A stretch of DNA of 64,000 bases from Onchocerca lupi (GCA_028564675.1 JAOVVO010000237.1:1-64000); one strand, 5' to 3'; shown: positions 11,446 to 24,600, numbered from the stretch's first letter. Translations and numbers: made by a program. Notes: a model not told the origin generated them from the letters alone.

Positions 11446-13864
11446 ATGTACGGTGGTTGTCACGGTAAGATTTGAAAAAAAAAAAAAAGATATCGATATA
11501 AATTTGATAGATGGATAGATCGATTAATCGATTAATCGATCAATAAGCAAGTAGAATTTATAGATCGATCGATAAAGAGAAAAGTAGATAGATAGGAAAG
11601 ATAAATAGATTAATTAGTACGTAGTTACTAAAATTTGATAAATTTTACGAATAAATAAAAGTAATTGAAGAAAATTTTATAAAAGTAAATTCAATAATTA
11701 TTATTTCATCTTTAATCTGAATTATTGATTTTACATAATTCTTTCAAATTTCTGTAACATAATCAATATGATATCATTATCATTTTTCATAAATAATATC
11801 CCAAAAATGATAACGATATCTACGTAATAGAAATCTAAAGTGATCAAGTAAAATTAAATTAGCTATAAAGTGAGAAAAATTTTTCATAGTAATTGCTGAT
11901 CTTTGATCAATGCTTACATTTATTTAATTCTAAAATTTAGTATTATTCATTAATAAATAATTTAAATTCTTTTTAAATTTAGTATTAAATACTTGAAAAT
12001 ATAGCATAATTACACTTAAAATGATGATATTATACAAATTCAGATTTACTATGGACAACAAGAGATACAAAACGTGCTATCTTATCAGCAATGATACCTG
12101 GTGCTATAGGACTTATCAGTTATGCGCCATATTATAAATCAAATAATCCTATCGAATGGTGGAATGTAAAGATTTTTTTTAAATTTAAATTTTTGAAAAA
12201 AATTAATCTAACAATCATTAATGCAACGTTTTTTTTTTTTTGTTTCAGAATATTAAAAAATTTTATAAATCGTAATTTCTTCCACTTTTTTTTTGTGCTG
12301 TAAAATTTTAATTTGAAATTAAATATTTAAAATTTTGTAATTAATTTGCGAAACAATTTAGCAAGTTATGTTTGCAGTCTTGCAAAAAGCCAGATTGGGC
12401 TCCGAAATCATTTTCTACCTATGCATGTATCGATGCATTAACAGTTACACCAGTTGGTTATGCAAGTTATTTGATTTATAAATACGGTATTGGTATGTTG
12501 CATTTGAAATTATTTTAATTTAATTAAAATTAATTGTATTAAATTTTGATTATAATTTATTTCATATCAATTTGAAAAACTGTTCTTCAAATTGTTTTTA
12601 TTTTTCTCCTAAATTTTAACGAAATATTATTTATTCAGTTTTACATTTATTGAGATTATAGTTCAGTTTAAGTTGTATCCCTGAGCATATTAAAATTTTA
12701 AATTAATTTCGTTAATTTAATTTGAAAAAGGCATAAAAACGAAATTAATTAAATCCAATAAAATTGAATTAAGTATATATATATACATATATATATGCAT
12801 ATGAATTTAAATTAAATTGCGAAAATCCCGTGATAACGGGAGAATTTTGCAGGTATCAAAAATTGTCCAACAGCATTATCACTTGGTTTATATGGTAGCA
12901 ATTTAATGATATGCTTTACGTCGTTATCATTTATGAAAAAGAAAGATATAAAAGCTGTAAGAAATATTTTTCATAGAAACAAAATTTTGTAAGAAAAAAT
13001 TTTTCAAAAAAAAAAAAATCTAAAAAAAAGTTTTTTTTTTAAACATCGAAAATAAAAGAAAAAAAAAGTTTAATTTTTCAGGAGTTTAAAATCATTCTTT
13101 TCAGACAATATATATATTTTAATTTTTTTTTTTTTTGATAAAAATCTAAATCAAAAAAAAAAAAAAGAAAGGAAAGGAAAGGAAAAATTTATTGATGAGG
13201 CAAATCGTTTTTCTTTATTATAATTAATTTCTTCTAGATATTTTACTTTTCAATTGCTGTTCATCTAACAGCAACTGGATCAGCTATTATCGCTTATGCG
13301 GTTTGTTTGTTTATTTATTTGATTATTTGTTTGTTTACTTGTTTGTTTATTCATTTTTTTGGGTCATTTATTTATTTGTTTATTTATCTGTTTGCTTGTT
13401 TACTTTGTTTCTTTTATTTGTTTGCTCGTTGTTCATTTTTTTTTTTTTTTTTGATCGTTTATTTGTTTATTTCTTTCTTTGCTTGTTTCTTTGTTCGATC
13501 ATTTATTTGTTTATTTGTTTACTTGTTTGTTTGCTTATTTATTTTTGCTCATAAAGCTGCAAAAAATATTAAATCGAATTCTATCAATTGAATGATTTTT
13601 ATATTTGAATTTTTCAAAATCTACTATACAACAATATTCAATTAATGGTCCTAATCGTTTTGTGAATATCATTCAACATTCTGAATGAACTGTTATAAAT
13701 GTTAATTTATTAATATCGAAATTTCATACTTTAAAATTAAATTTAGAATTTTTAAGATTAATCGTCGTGCTACTCTACTGATGGTGCCATATATATTATG
13801 GACCGGATTCTACAGCGCTGTATTATATACGATGAAAAATTTGAATTCGAAAATCGAAAAATAA
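11446..13864 (+). CDS. tspo: TSPO/MBR family translocator protein, copy 2
   Basis: Exons: 11446-11464, 12044-12165, 12378-12492, 12853-12956, 13238-13300, 13757-13864 (176 aa). The first coding exon is only 19 nt (MYGGCH plus one base), preceded at 11409 by a CTTCTTCAG acceptor that probably receives the spliced leader. Every junction phase matches copies 1 and 3. Family marks: EWWN ending exon 2 (aa 44-47), CKKPDWAPK opening exon 3, PVGYASYLIYK in helix 3, and a last helix with ATLLMVPYILWTGFYS. The CRAC-like VLYTMK sits near the C-terminus. The lysine-rich tail NLNSKIEK differs from the others. Intron 5 holds a long TTTG/TTTA satellite. Expected in the mitochondrial outer membrane; function inferred from the family. 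Confidence 0.87.
13301..13555. repeat. (TTTG/TTTA)n satellite in TSPO copy 2 intron
   Basis: About 250 bp of TTTG, TTTA and TTGC tetramers directly after the exon 5 donor. Two overlapping open frames here reflect only the repeat. Confidence 0.85.
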
Positions 13865-14327
13865 AATTTGACAACTGTGCTAATTATTACTGAGTGAAAT
13901 TTTAGATTTAATTAGTTGTTTTTGGACAATTTGCATTTAATTAATTGACTTGAATAATTTGTAAATTTGAAACTTTTGTCTGCTGTACATATCTTAGTCA
14001 TGTTGAAATAAAAAATTTGGAACAAAACTTTGCGAACTAAATTGATCCGAAATTGAATGCAATTATTCATTTATTGTTTATTGATTATTATTTCATTATT
14101 TCCTGTTATAATTTCTCGATGATATTTTTTTGAAAAAAAATTTTTTTTTTAACAAATTTTAGAATAAAACATAAATTTTGCTATTCCCCAAAAATTGTTT
14201 GTCAATTTTTTTGAATTCATTTTCAGATTTTTTTCTAGAGTACAATTTATAAAATAACACATTTCATTGCTGTTTGTTTTGTTTAAAAACCAAGCGAACT
14301 GAGTTATTTCATCGTTTTCTTCAACGA
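13865..14327. other. Short spacer between TSPO copies 2 and 3
   Basis: About 460 bp holding the 3' UTR of copy 2 (AATAAA near 14,007) and the AT-rich upstream region of copy 3. No other feature seen. Confidence 0.55.
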
Positions 14328-16528
14328 ATGATGTATGCACATCACGGTATGTTCTATTATCATTCTTTTCCCCTTTTTCCTTTTTTTTCAATAAATATTT
14401 TGAAAGGTTAAAGATCAAAAGCTATTCAATTAGAAAAAAAAAAAAAAATTAGGTTATTCGAAGTAATTTTATTATAATAAATTACCATAAATTGTTCATA
14501 TTAACTTCAATTTTTAACATTTTTCTTTGTCATCCTTTTTTAATTAATGCTCAATGTTTGAGTAAAATTTTTCCTTAAATTAAATTAAATTATAGAAAAA
14601 TAAATAACTAAATGGCAATAAAAGCATTAAAAGTTTAATTTACTAAAAAATTTGGCAGATTTCATACGACGTGCAAAACGTCTAGGCTCAGAAATAATTT
14701 GGACAACAACTGATACGAAATATTCCATAGCATCTTCAATAATACCATGTGCTATATCATTCAATTCATTCTTATCAGGTTCAGATCACATGCAAAGATC
14801 AGAAGTAAGTGATAATTGATAAGTTTGTTATTTTTAAATTTATAAACACAAATTTTTCCTTCTTTCTTTCATTTTTTTTTTCTGTTTGCATTGATAAATT
14901 CTTTTAAAGGAATTTTCGTTAATGAAAAGATCATTTAACAGAAAATTTTAGAAAATTAATCAATCATTTAATCAATCGATAAATTGTTTTGAATATATAA
15001 AATTTATAAAAGTTTCGTGCATATTTTTATCATTCAAAAAAAAAAAAAAAAGAAAAAAAAGAAAAAAAGTGAAATTTAGGAAATATCAGTACCTTTATTA
15101 GCACGAAGAGATCCATATATTTATGGATTGTTGGATGTTTTAACGATGTCACCTCTTGGCTATGCTGCTTATCGTATCTATAAATTTGGTGGAGGTTTGT
15201 GGTACTCAAATACTGATAAGAATTACTTATAAATTATAAATCTTATAAATTACAGGTGCTAAATAAAGTTTGTAATAAATAAATCGTCATATTTGTTTAT
15301 TTTTATTTATTCATTTATTATTACAAATATCCATTTATTAAAAACTCTATTTGCCATTTGTAATTTATGAAATTTTTGATTTACGAGCAATTTACATCTA
15401 TTGTAAAGTTTGAAATTGCAAATTTAATTTCATCTATAAATTTTAAATTTAGTTACATTGATTATTGTTAAAATTACAAGTCTTATTTTTTTTTCTTTTT
15501 TTTTTATGCAAAAATATTTCTACAAAATGATAATTTTACAGTTAATGCAACTAAATTTTACTTGTCCTAGAAATAAACAGAAGAGAAATGAATTTTTAAT
15601 TTTCTATCAAAATCTTTTAAATATTCCAACCATTAAACTAATATATATTTGATTATATTTTAAATCAAATTTTGTTTTTATTAAATTTATTATTTCATAT
15701 TCATTTCCTGTAATCATATATTTTGTTTTTACAGGTTTCACATACGATGACACGAAAATTGCATTGGGATTTTATGGAGTTACTTTATTATTCGCATTAT
15801 TTTCGCTTCCTTTTACAAAAGTGAAAAATCCTTCTTCTGTAAGTAATAGTAATTTTATTTTATTATTTTAATCCAATAGGGAGAAGAAGAGAGTTTGCTA
15901 ATCAGAATTTAATTTAAAAAATTTGCTAATTCAAATTTGCATTTGTCAAACAAAATTTAATTAGTATAAAAATTAATAATCATTAAAAATAGCACAAAAA
16001 CAATTGCACTATTTTAGAAATTCTATCATGCACTTTTGATGCACTTGACAGCACTTGGAGCAACTTATACTTTTCATGAGGTTTGTTTATTTAAAAAAGG
16101 AAAAAATTATTCAAATCAATGTTCATAAAATTTTTTGTTTCATAAGAATACTTAAAATATGAAGAAATATTTTTAAAAAAAAAATTTTTTTTCAGAAAAA
16201 AAATATTCAATTCATTAAAAATGATTTTAATTTTAACCAACTATAATTTATCTGATTGATGGATATAAAAATAGTAAATTTATCAGCTAATAATAGAAAT
16301 CTTTTGCACAATATCTTCTATAAAATTATATCAACCGGATAATGATAATGATGATCGGAAAAAAGTGCTGCATTAATTGATTTAATAACGAATTCCGGTT
16401 GATCAATCTATATTAGTCATCCGGTAGATTATAATTTCCTTCAGATTGATAAGAAAGCTGGCCTACTTATGATACCATATGCTATATGGACCGGATGTTA
16501 TACATTGCTTGCATATGCAATGAAATGA
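14328..16528 (+). CDS. tspo: Divergent TSPO/MBR paralog, copy 3 (lacks Trp signature)
   Basis: Exons: 14328-14346, 14659-14804, 15080-15194, 15735-15838, 16018-16080, 16445-16528 (176 aa). It has the same 19-nt first exon (MMYAHH plus one base) and the same junction phases as copy 2. The start (IIWTTTDTKYSIASSIIP), helix 3 (SPLGYAAYRIYKFGGG), helix 4 (FYHALLMHLTALGA) and helix 5 (AGLLMIPYAIWTGCYTLLAY) are plainly TSPO. However, the tryptophan pair and the KPxWAP motif at the exon 2/3 boundary are gone. Exon 2 ends DHMQRSE and exon 3 opens EISVPLLARRDPY. Frames are intact with no stop, so this is an evolved loop rather than a broken gene. The C-terminus ends soon after the CRAC-like LAYAMK. 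Ligand binding may differ. Confidence 0.85.
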
Positions 16529-18612
16529 AACGATGAAATATGATTGATAAAAGATAATGAAATGATATCATTGAAATGATATCACATCTTTCAAATATCT
16601 CTTATTATTTTCCCTAGCGTTTTTCCTTCTTCTCTTCCTTTATTTTCCCTTTACCAAAGAAAAAAAATCGATTTTTCAGCTTATATTTTAACTTAAAAGG
16701 ACTTACAACGAAAATCTTCAGATATTTGAGTGATTCCTAGCAAAATAATTTGCAATTCATGGATGACCAAGTTTATTTTCAAGCATTTTATATTTTATAA
16801 GAAATTATTCATTTTCTTTTTTACACGAAATCCCGGTTTTTATGTATTTCGATATAAATGTTGCTTCATCAATAGTTGTTTCTGATAATTTGATAAAAAT
16901 GAATTAGTACTGTCTTGTAAAATCAACAGATGACTATGAATGTGATATAGATATAATTCCATATACCATTATCATCCGGAAGACGTAGATCATGCAGATG
17001 ACTGACCGGATCAAGAACAGCTCAGCTGATTAAGATAGAAACCGGTCGAACCGGATATGGACAACTTATTTTGGCAGAGAAATGCAATTTTCACTGTGAC
17101 TCTGTCGGAGTGACATATTTAGCTTTCACTTCAACAAAGGCCGTTGAAACTTATTTACGGTATGCGGCTAAGCAGAATATATTATTATGAATTGGTATTT
17201 CCCATTAGTGCGAATTGATTGTTGAGGGTGGTGTTCGTCGTTCACTGATTTCAGGGATTTTTATTGTTTAGAAGGAATGTGAGCATTTTTTTTTAAATGT
17301 GGCCCTCTCAGTCTTTTAATCCATTTCCTCGTTTTCATTGATCTTAGCACTATTTACATAATTGCAAGTACTTTAATCACAACGAAAATGTTACAATTCT
17401 TCATTTTATTTCATTATTTATCATCTTTATTATTTTTCCTACTCTTTATCGTCTCTTCATTTTCCTCTTTTTTTCATAATTTCTAATCTTTAAACAATTA
17501 ATTAATCCCTCAAAAATCGGTAATTTTTAATGACTCATTGGTATTCTCTAGTATTGATTGATTCATCCTAATCCGCTCAATTTCTTCATATCATTTCATC
17601 GTTTTCTGCAGTTTTTTATCTCCTTCTCCCTTTTTTTTTGTAATTTTCAATCTTTAATTAATTAATTCCTCAAAAATCGATAATCCTTGATGACTTGTTG
17701 TGATATTTCGTAGTATTGATTGGTGCATCAGTTTGATTTTTTGCTATTATGCATATCTGTAAGTGATGATTTATCGGGTTATTAATTCCTTCTAACGTTT
17801 CTTATCACGGCTGGTGTGTAAAGTACGCTATTCACGTGTAATTCTCGAATATTTCTGGGAGATTTCCATTCATTTTCCTCAGCTAGGGATAACTGCATTA
17901 TTTACGAACGTTATTTATTAATAGATAAAAGGGAATTTCTGTGGCTCATTTCACTTTTTAATGTTGATGATTTCTGAACCTTGCAAGGAATTATTAGTGC
18001 AAAGGAAATGAAAGAAATGGAAAGGGCAAAGAATGGAATATAAAAAGGAGATAGAAAGAACGGATGAGGAATAGAAAGAATTAAGATAGTGTATAGCAAA
18101 AAGAATGGTGAAGAAATTAAGAGTTCAAGGGAAACAAGAGAAGTTCAGCAAAAAGAAAGAGGAGAAAGAAGGTAGAAGGTAAGAATAAAAAATGAAAAGG
18201 AATGGAAAAAAAGAAAGAGTGAGATAGAGAAAAGGAAATCGATGGTGTGAGTATTTTACGAAGCCGCTTGGAATTTTGTAATACCCAACAGTTGACAGAA
18301 TATTTCCCGCATATGCTATTTTCTAGTGACAGTTACCGGAAAATATTTTGTCCGGATCAACTTTCTGGAATATCGTTGCATTATTGTATTAAAAGCGAAA
18401 TTTCTAGATATGAATCATTTTTCATTTTTCGAGTTTTCCTACACAAAATTAGTTGTATTTATTGAAATATATTAATTTAATTGATTAGTTCGTACATTAT
18501 TTATTTGCTTAAATATCATCTTTATTTATCGACTTATTTGTTTCGTCTTTGCTGATATATTTTAGAATTTAAAAATTTTTTTTGTTAAGGTACAATATTA
18601 TTTATACTGAAG
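16529..18612. other. Intergenic region between TSPO copies 3 and 4
   Basis: 2.1 kb. The part at about 16,970-17,240 is less AT-rich than its surroundings and contains CCGG-bearing short repeats (ACCGGATCAAG, ACCGGTCGAACCGGAT). It may be promoter or 5' UTR of copy 4. Two similar blocks near 17,500-17,560 and 17,640-17,720 share TTAATTAATTCCTCAAAAATCG and a TAGTATTGATTG motif. No supported coding exon. Confidence 0.45.
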
Positions 18613-20263
18613 ATGAGACGTTTCGGAATGGAACCGATTTGGACAACAGAAGATACTAGGAATGCTATTTTGGCCAGCTTGATACCTGGTGCGACTGCTT
18701 TTACAGCATTTGCTGTATTTGCAAACGATCGCAACGTTATAGATTGGTGGACAGTAAGTGTCATTTCTGTTTTTTGTTTTTTGTTGTTTTTTTTTTTTAA
18801 TTTATGTATTTACTCAACAAATTTCTATGAGATATTCGAAATTTCTTTTTCTTTTTTATTTTACGCTTTTTTCAATGAACTTGTTTATTTGTAATCAAAT
18901 TTTCACCAAATTTATTTTTTTTTTCTAGCGAATTAGCCCTTCCAATTAAAAATTTAGAAATTGAGCTGTCGCAGTTGCTATTCATTCTAATATATTACGG
19001 TCTTAAAATATTTTTCAGCATGCAAAAAAGCCAGATTGGGCTCCAAGGAATTCATTGGTGTATTCTGTATTTGATATTGCCACACTTAGTCCTTTGGGTT
19101 ACGCATCTTATCTTGTTTACAAGAATGGAGGAGGTAAGTGTACTTCGGTCTTTTTAACATCTAATCTCTCAAAACATGCAATTGACTATTCATCAGAAGG
19201 CACAATACTCCCGTTTTTATGGCTAAATTTTAAAATGAAATAAATGTAATAAGAAAATGAAAGTTAAGAAATGAATCAATTTTTTTGACCATCAAAGTTC
19301 GAGATTGCGGAAAACCGTACAGAAACAGATATGGAGTTAGAGAAAAAGAGTTTCGCCATTTTTTTTTTTTTTTTTTTGTTATGTAAGTTTAGACCGGCGT
19401 AAAATATTTCAAATCATCTTAAATCCATGTAAAATCCTATTAAGTCAGATCCTATTAAGTCAGATTCGAAAGTATGGATTTTGGTTCTTTTGCAACGCAA
19501 ATTCTATTTGTATATTTTTTGTAGGTTTACAGTACACTGATACAAAGATGGCTCTTGGATTATATGGGTTAAACATGGTTTTTGCTCTCACAACAATTCC
19601 CTTAATTAAAAAGCGAAGTTTTACTTCCGTAAGTAATTTGTATTTAACATCACTTCTATATTGCGATTTCTTGAGGAACGAATGAAATCTCAAGTTTCTT
19701 TTTGTTTGAGTTCAGTTAAATTTAATTGTTTATTTAGTTGTTTCGAAATACAGTACTTTTGAATGCAACAGCAATTGGCGCAGCATTTGCGTTCTACAAG
19801 GTTCGTTCGAGATTTTTTTATTTTGTTCAATTATGCCAGTTTTCGAATTACTGATTGCTGGTAATCTATGAATCCAAGCTGTCTTACGTTGCTGTATTTC
19901 TGTAAAATTGCATAAGTAAATTTATTCCTTATTGATTTGAAAATGAAAAACTTCAAATCTTACAAAATAAAATTAGTATACGTAAGATTTTGTATATTTT
20001 TATGCGTATTTACATAATCTCCTAAGAAATAAGCTAAAATCATTCTTTCAATTTTACTTTGATACACTAGTACTTTCAGATGGTGCCATTTCGGATCGGT
20101 TAAAATTGCTGATGTTGTTGTTTGTTCCTTAACTTTTTTTTTTTCATTTAATTTTCAGATTGATAAAACAGCTGGTCAACTTCTAATTCCATACGCTATT
20201 TGGACTGGATTTTATGCTCTTCTTACTTATTCGATGAGTAAGGAGAATGTGCCGGGACACTAA
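18613..20263 (+). CDS. tspo: TSPO/MBR family translocator protein, copy 4
   Basis: Exons: 18613-18753, 19019-19133, 19525-19628, 19738-19800, 20159-20263 (175 aa). This copy looks the most canonical. It begins MRRFGMEPIWTTEDTR, has DWWT (aa 44-47), then HAKKPDWAPRN opening exon 2, SPLGYASYLVYK in helix 3, and AGQLLIPYAIWTGFYALL in helix 5. LTYSMSK gives a CRAC-type motif. Unlike copies 1-3, the ATG lies inside the exon that carries helix 1, immediately after an AG at 18612 that could be a trans-splice acceptor. All downstream junction phases match the others. The next gene downstream is smn-1. I cannot exclude an extra 5' coding exon. Confidence 0.88.
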
Positions 20264-21677
20264 TTTTGTTTAGAAGTAAGTAAGATATTTTAATCATTTT
20301 CAACAATAATTCGATAACAATCCGCAGATTAGAAAAAAAGAATAAAGCGTAAATTTTCAGTTCTCTTGATGTCTGCACTGCGATTTTTCAATTTTTGGAA
20401 GAATTATCTTTGAAAGACTTATATTTTTCCCCGTCACCTATGATTTTTTGATCTTTTATTAATTCTTTATTTCTGTTTCTTAGTCGAGCATTTGGGTTTC
20501 TCGTAAATAAATGTGACACCAACTGCATTATCTTTCTAAGTTATCTTACTTCTTTGTTGAGCCGTCCAGTATTATTCATGATGCTTGCATATTTTAAATA
20601 GTCATATTGCAGCAGTTTCCATTCATTGGCCTTATTAAAACTTCCGGAACTGCGATTCTTTTATATTATTCAACCATTATCAATAGAAATAATTAGGTTT
20701 TAAATCCAACTTTTTCTTTACATGTCAAAAAATCGAAGTTATAAGACTCGAGTTCATTATTTTTTTTTTTTAGTCTTTTGTTAGTATTATCGACAGTCGA
20801 GAGTAATATGGAACAGTCTGGAATAACTGTTGCTGAATAATAATTATTATTATGTTTATCATGGAGTAACTACATGGAATAATCTTTCGGACATTCGGAA
20901 TGATCTATTCCGGAGTTTTGTAGATGGTATAAATAGATGACATATCTGTTCTTACGGCGCTGAAATCTAGCACTTCATTCTGATTTCATTATTGTTCATT
21001 AACTACTGTTTATATACCATCTACATTATTATTTGTGGTGTTTATTGCTTTGTTGTCCAGACATGTATTAGATACCATTAATATCACTGTTATTAGATAC
21101 CATTAATATCACTGATTAGTAATTGCTGATTAAAATGTTGTAAGTTTGATAAATTAATATGGTACGTATTTTGAAACCATATTTCTTGATAAAGTTTGTA
21201 ATGATAATTCTTTGAAAAAACGACTGATCATATTCAGTGAATGTTTACTATCTTTATTTCTATTTTTTTTTTTTCATTAACGATTTATTTTTTTAGATGT
21301 AATTTGAAATGAATCTAATAAGCAAATTATAATTAAGGTTTCAGTGAAAATATTATATTTCGATCCAATTTTCCTTCGTAATTATTAGGAAATATACAAA
21401 ATGAAAATTATAACTCGAAAAAAATTTTTTTTGAATGAAATTCTATAGTAACACACTGAATTAGATTTACTGGATTGAAATGAACATCTACGAAAATAAT
21501 TATTTTGAATGACTCAATAGCATCGAGTTCATTGCATTTTTGTCGTAACGAAATTGGATAGTTTTATGTACGAATGATGTAGAATTTGCTTAATTAATGC
21601 GAATGCTAGGCAATTTATTTTTACAGAAGTTATTTTCAGTATCAACATTGTTTATTTCGTGGATTGCTGGATTCAGG
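20264..21677. other. Intergenic region TSPO copy 4 to smn-1
   Basis: 1.4 kb. It contains the 3' end of TSPO copy 4, a 2 x 25-bp direct repeat (21066-21114) and AT-rich sequence up to the ATTCAG acceptor one base before the smn-1 ATG. Confidence 0.55.
21066..21114. repeat. 25-bp direct tandem duplication
   Basis: Two adjacent copies of TATTAGATACC + ATTAATATCACTG(T). Confidence 0.9.
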
Positions 21678-24600
21678 ATGAGTTCTAATGATCCAGACAA
21701 TGAAGATGTTGTCTATAGAAAGGTATTCTCAAAAAATACTCTTTGGAATATCGATGTTTAAGTCTTAGCATGTGAATGAGATATATTTTTTCATCCTAAT
21801 AGCATTGATATAAAAAACCATCGGCTTGAATCTAATTGGTCTTTCAATCAAAAGCTATCTTTTCTTTCTATACTAGAATGATCTGTTTGAATAATCCCAT
21901 AAATATGAAGAGAAAGTTGCAGTTGTTTTTTACTTATAAAAATACTTTATTTTTATTTTTGTAGGCAGATCTTAATGATACAGAAAATGAAGATGTTTGG
22001 GATGATACCGCGCTAATTAAAATGTATGATGAAATGATTAATAAAACTTATGTTAGTTCTCGATTTCTTTTTTTTTTTTTTTAGAAATTTCATATTACTC
22101 ATATTTCTTTTCTGGCTTTTTTTAAAAAATCAAAAAATCATGTATGTATTGAACCAATGCCAGTTGAATACACTTGATGCGTATAATATACTTGCAGCTC
22201 TAAAATCCATGTACGTTGAATATATTCTCATAGTAGAAGCGTATGTCGTATAAGTATTTGGTTAGTTATCTCGTACGATGCGTCGTTATGTGGTCTCAAA
22301 AATTGTTACCATATAGCACAGTTTGTTCAAAAGCTAAAAACTATATTCAGATGCCTCTAGAATTGCCAACAGCAATAGGAAAAGAAATTTCAGGATGCTC
22401 TTGGTGAACAATGTATTGCAACAGGAAAAAAAAAGAAGAAATTTCGTAAGAGTCCTAGAAGAAAGGTCCATTTGTTCTCTTATTATTATTATCGATTATT
22501 TTCTTTTCAATTCTAGTTGGTCATGAAGGTATACAATATACTGGCGTGCGTGATTTAGTTTACTTTAGCAAATTTCGATTCCATTATTGTATATGGATTA
22601 CCTCAATAATTAGGCTGAAAAAAGACAAGGTGAAGAGAAAATATCGGAATTTTTTGTATATCTTTATTTTTGCTATGTAGCAGTTTTGCCTCATGTAGTC
22701 ATCTGTTGAATTAGGACAATTCTGAGGTAGAAATATTGAGATTTTTTTAAGTAAAAAAGGATTCTGGAAATTTTATTTATGAATTAATAATATCTGCTTT
22801 TCATTATTTGAATAAAACTTCATTAGTGTGATATATAAAATGAATAAAACTTCATTAGTGTGATGTGCAAAATAATAAAGCGATTTTATTGTTTTTAGTG
22901 GTATGTGGGTGATCATTGTATGGCACCTTATTATGATGACGACCTGTGGTATCCAGCAGTTATTCAACGCCTTGATTTGCGTGATGGTAAATGTGTAGTG
23001 CTTTACGATGTTTACGATGAAGAACAATGGGTTGATATTTCGGATCTCATGTGAGCGAATTTTTTACATTATTTAAATGTCTATTTGATAATACGCGATA
23101 AAATGTTGAAATCTAACATAAGAATATTTGTGTAAGATTTCATGTGATCCGAAAAGTAGGGTTTCATTATCGGAATTTTTTTTAACTTTGATTTTATTCG
23201 CTTGACAAAATATTAGCAATCTGACCATGAGATCTTAATAGTATGATTAGATTTGTTCTATATTGCACAAATTCTCATGTTGACAGATGATTAAGAAGTC
23301 CAAGAATTCTGCACAAATCAATATTCAAAAATTATAGTTATCACTATACTTGAAAATAAGATGTGCTGAGAAATTATTAGAAAGTGGCTGACGGCTTTCG
23401 CATTGAAATACTTCTGAAATAATCTCTTCACATTTTGTTATTATAAAAAGTATCACTTGGTAAAAAGAAATGGAAAGCATGAGCTTTTAATTTTAATGAA
23501 ATTTCAATAGTATTCATACACATTGTTTCGAAAAAACAAATTCTGCAAGAAGCCACATCAGAACGAAGTAAAGTTGGAATCGTGAAATTTATGAAAATAG
23601 AATATTCAAGATGAAAAAGAATTTCTGAAGATGACAAGTTTTGCCGTGTGTTAAATAATATTTGTTCAGCAATTCACACTTGTATATGGGCTAAAGAATG
23701 CGGCATGATGCTATGTGGTGGAGCTATTGGTCCTGATGACCTGGTTTGTTTCAAACTGCAATAAGCGTTTTTCGTTTTATGAAAAGAGTATTATTGCTGC
23801 TGCGCAAAGCTATATTTACAAATTTTTCTATTTGTTGATCACCAAGGTGATTGGCTATCTCCCCGTAGATTATATTTTACATTAATCTAAGATTTCATAA
23901 ATTGGAATACGAACTGTCAATTTTTGTAATAAATTTTAGATAAATTTTAAGTCGATTTTTTTAACATTCCTTCAATGTTTATTACCAAATTTTCTGTATG
24001 AGAGTTTAAAAAATATTATATCTTTAAATAATATTAGTATGATCGGGGATCTTTTGCTTCACGTTTTAAAAAAAGGGGTGTGAAAGAGGAAAGAAGCTGG
24101 AAAATAAGGTGGATATGCGAAAAGATGACATCATTTTGTATATTAATGTTTGAAAATATAGGAAGTAAATTGCAGTCGTTTTTAGAAATCTCTATTTTCT
24201 TTCATTATTTCATTTCATGAATGTTATCATCGAAATATCCTTGAGTGGCGCCAAAATATTCATATATTTTTGCCTGATGATTATGAAGATTCAAAATATT
24301 AAATTTCCTTTTTCCTCCTGTCAGCAGAAAATATCAGTTCGCAGAACATTTTCAAGCTATTTTACATACTCGCAGGAGATTGCGCACGAGATTATCAGTA
24401 CCACGTATGGAACGCCGATACGGCTGGCCTAATTTTCCACGTGTTACCATACGTCCGTCGAATTTCGGCAATGGGCAACGGCGGTCACAACAATGTCGTA
24501 AGCGTAAAACTAAGAAATACTGTCCCAATTGGACAAAGATTATGCGAATGGAACGTGGAAGCAAGAGACGGAAAAATAATCAGAAATTTACTATATTATC

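Noticed and set aside
13303..13591. Two open frames rich in Phe, Leu and Val
   Set aside because: They read through a TTTG/TTTA satellite in intron 5 of TSPO copy 2.
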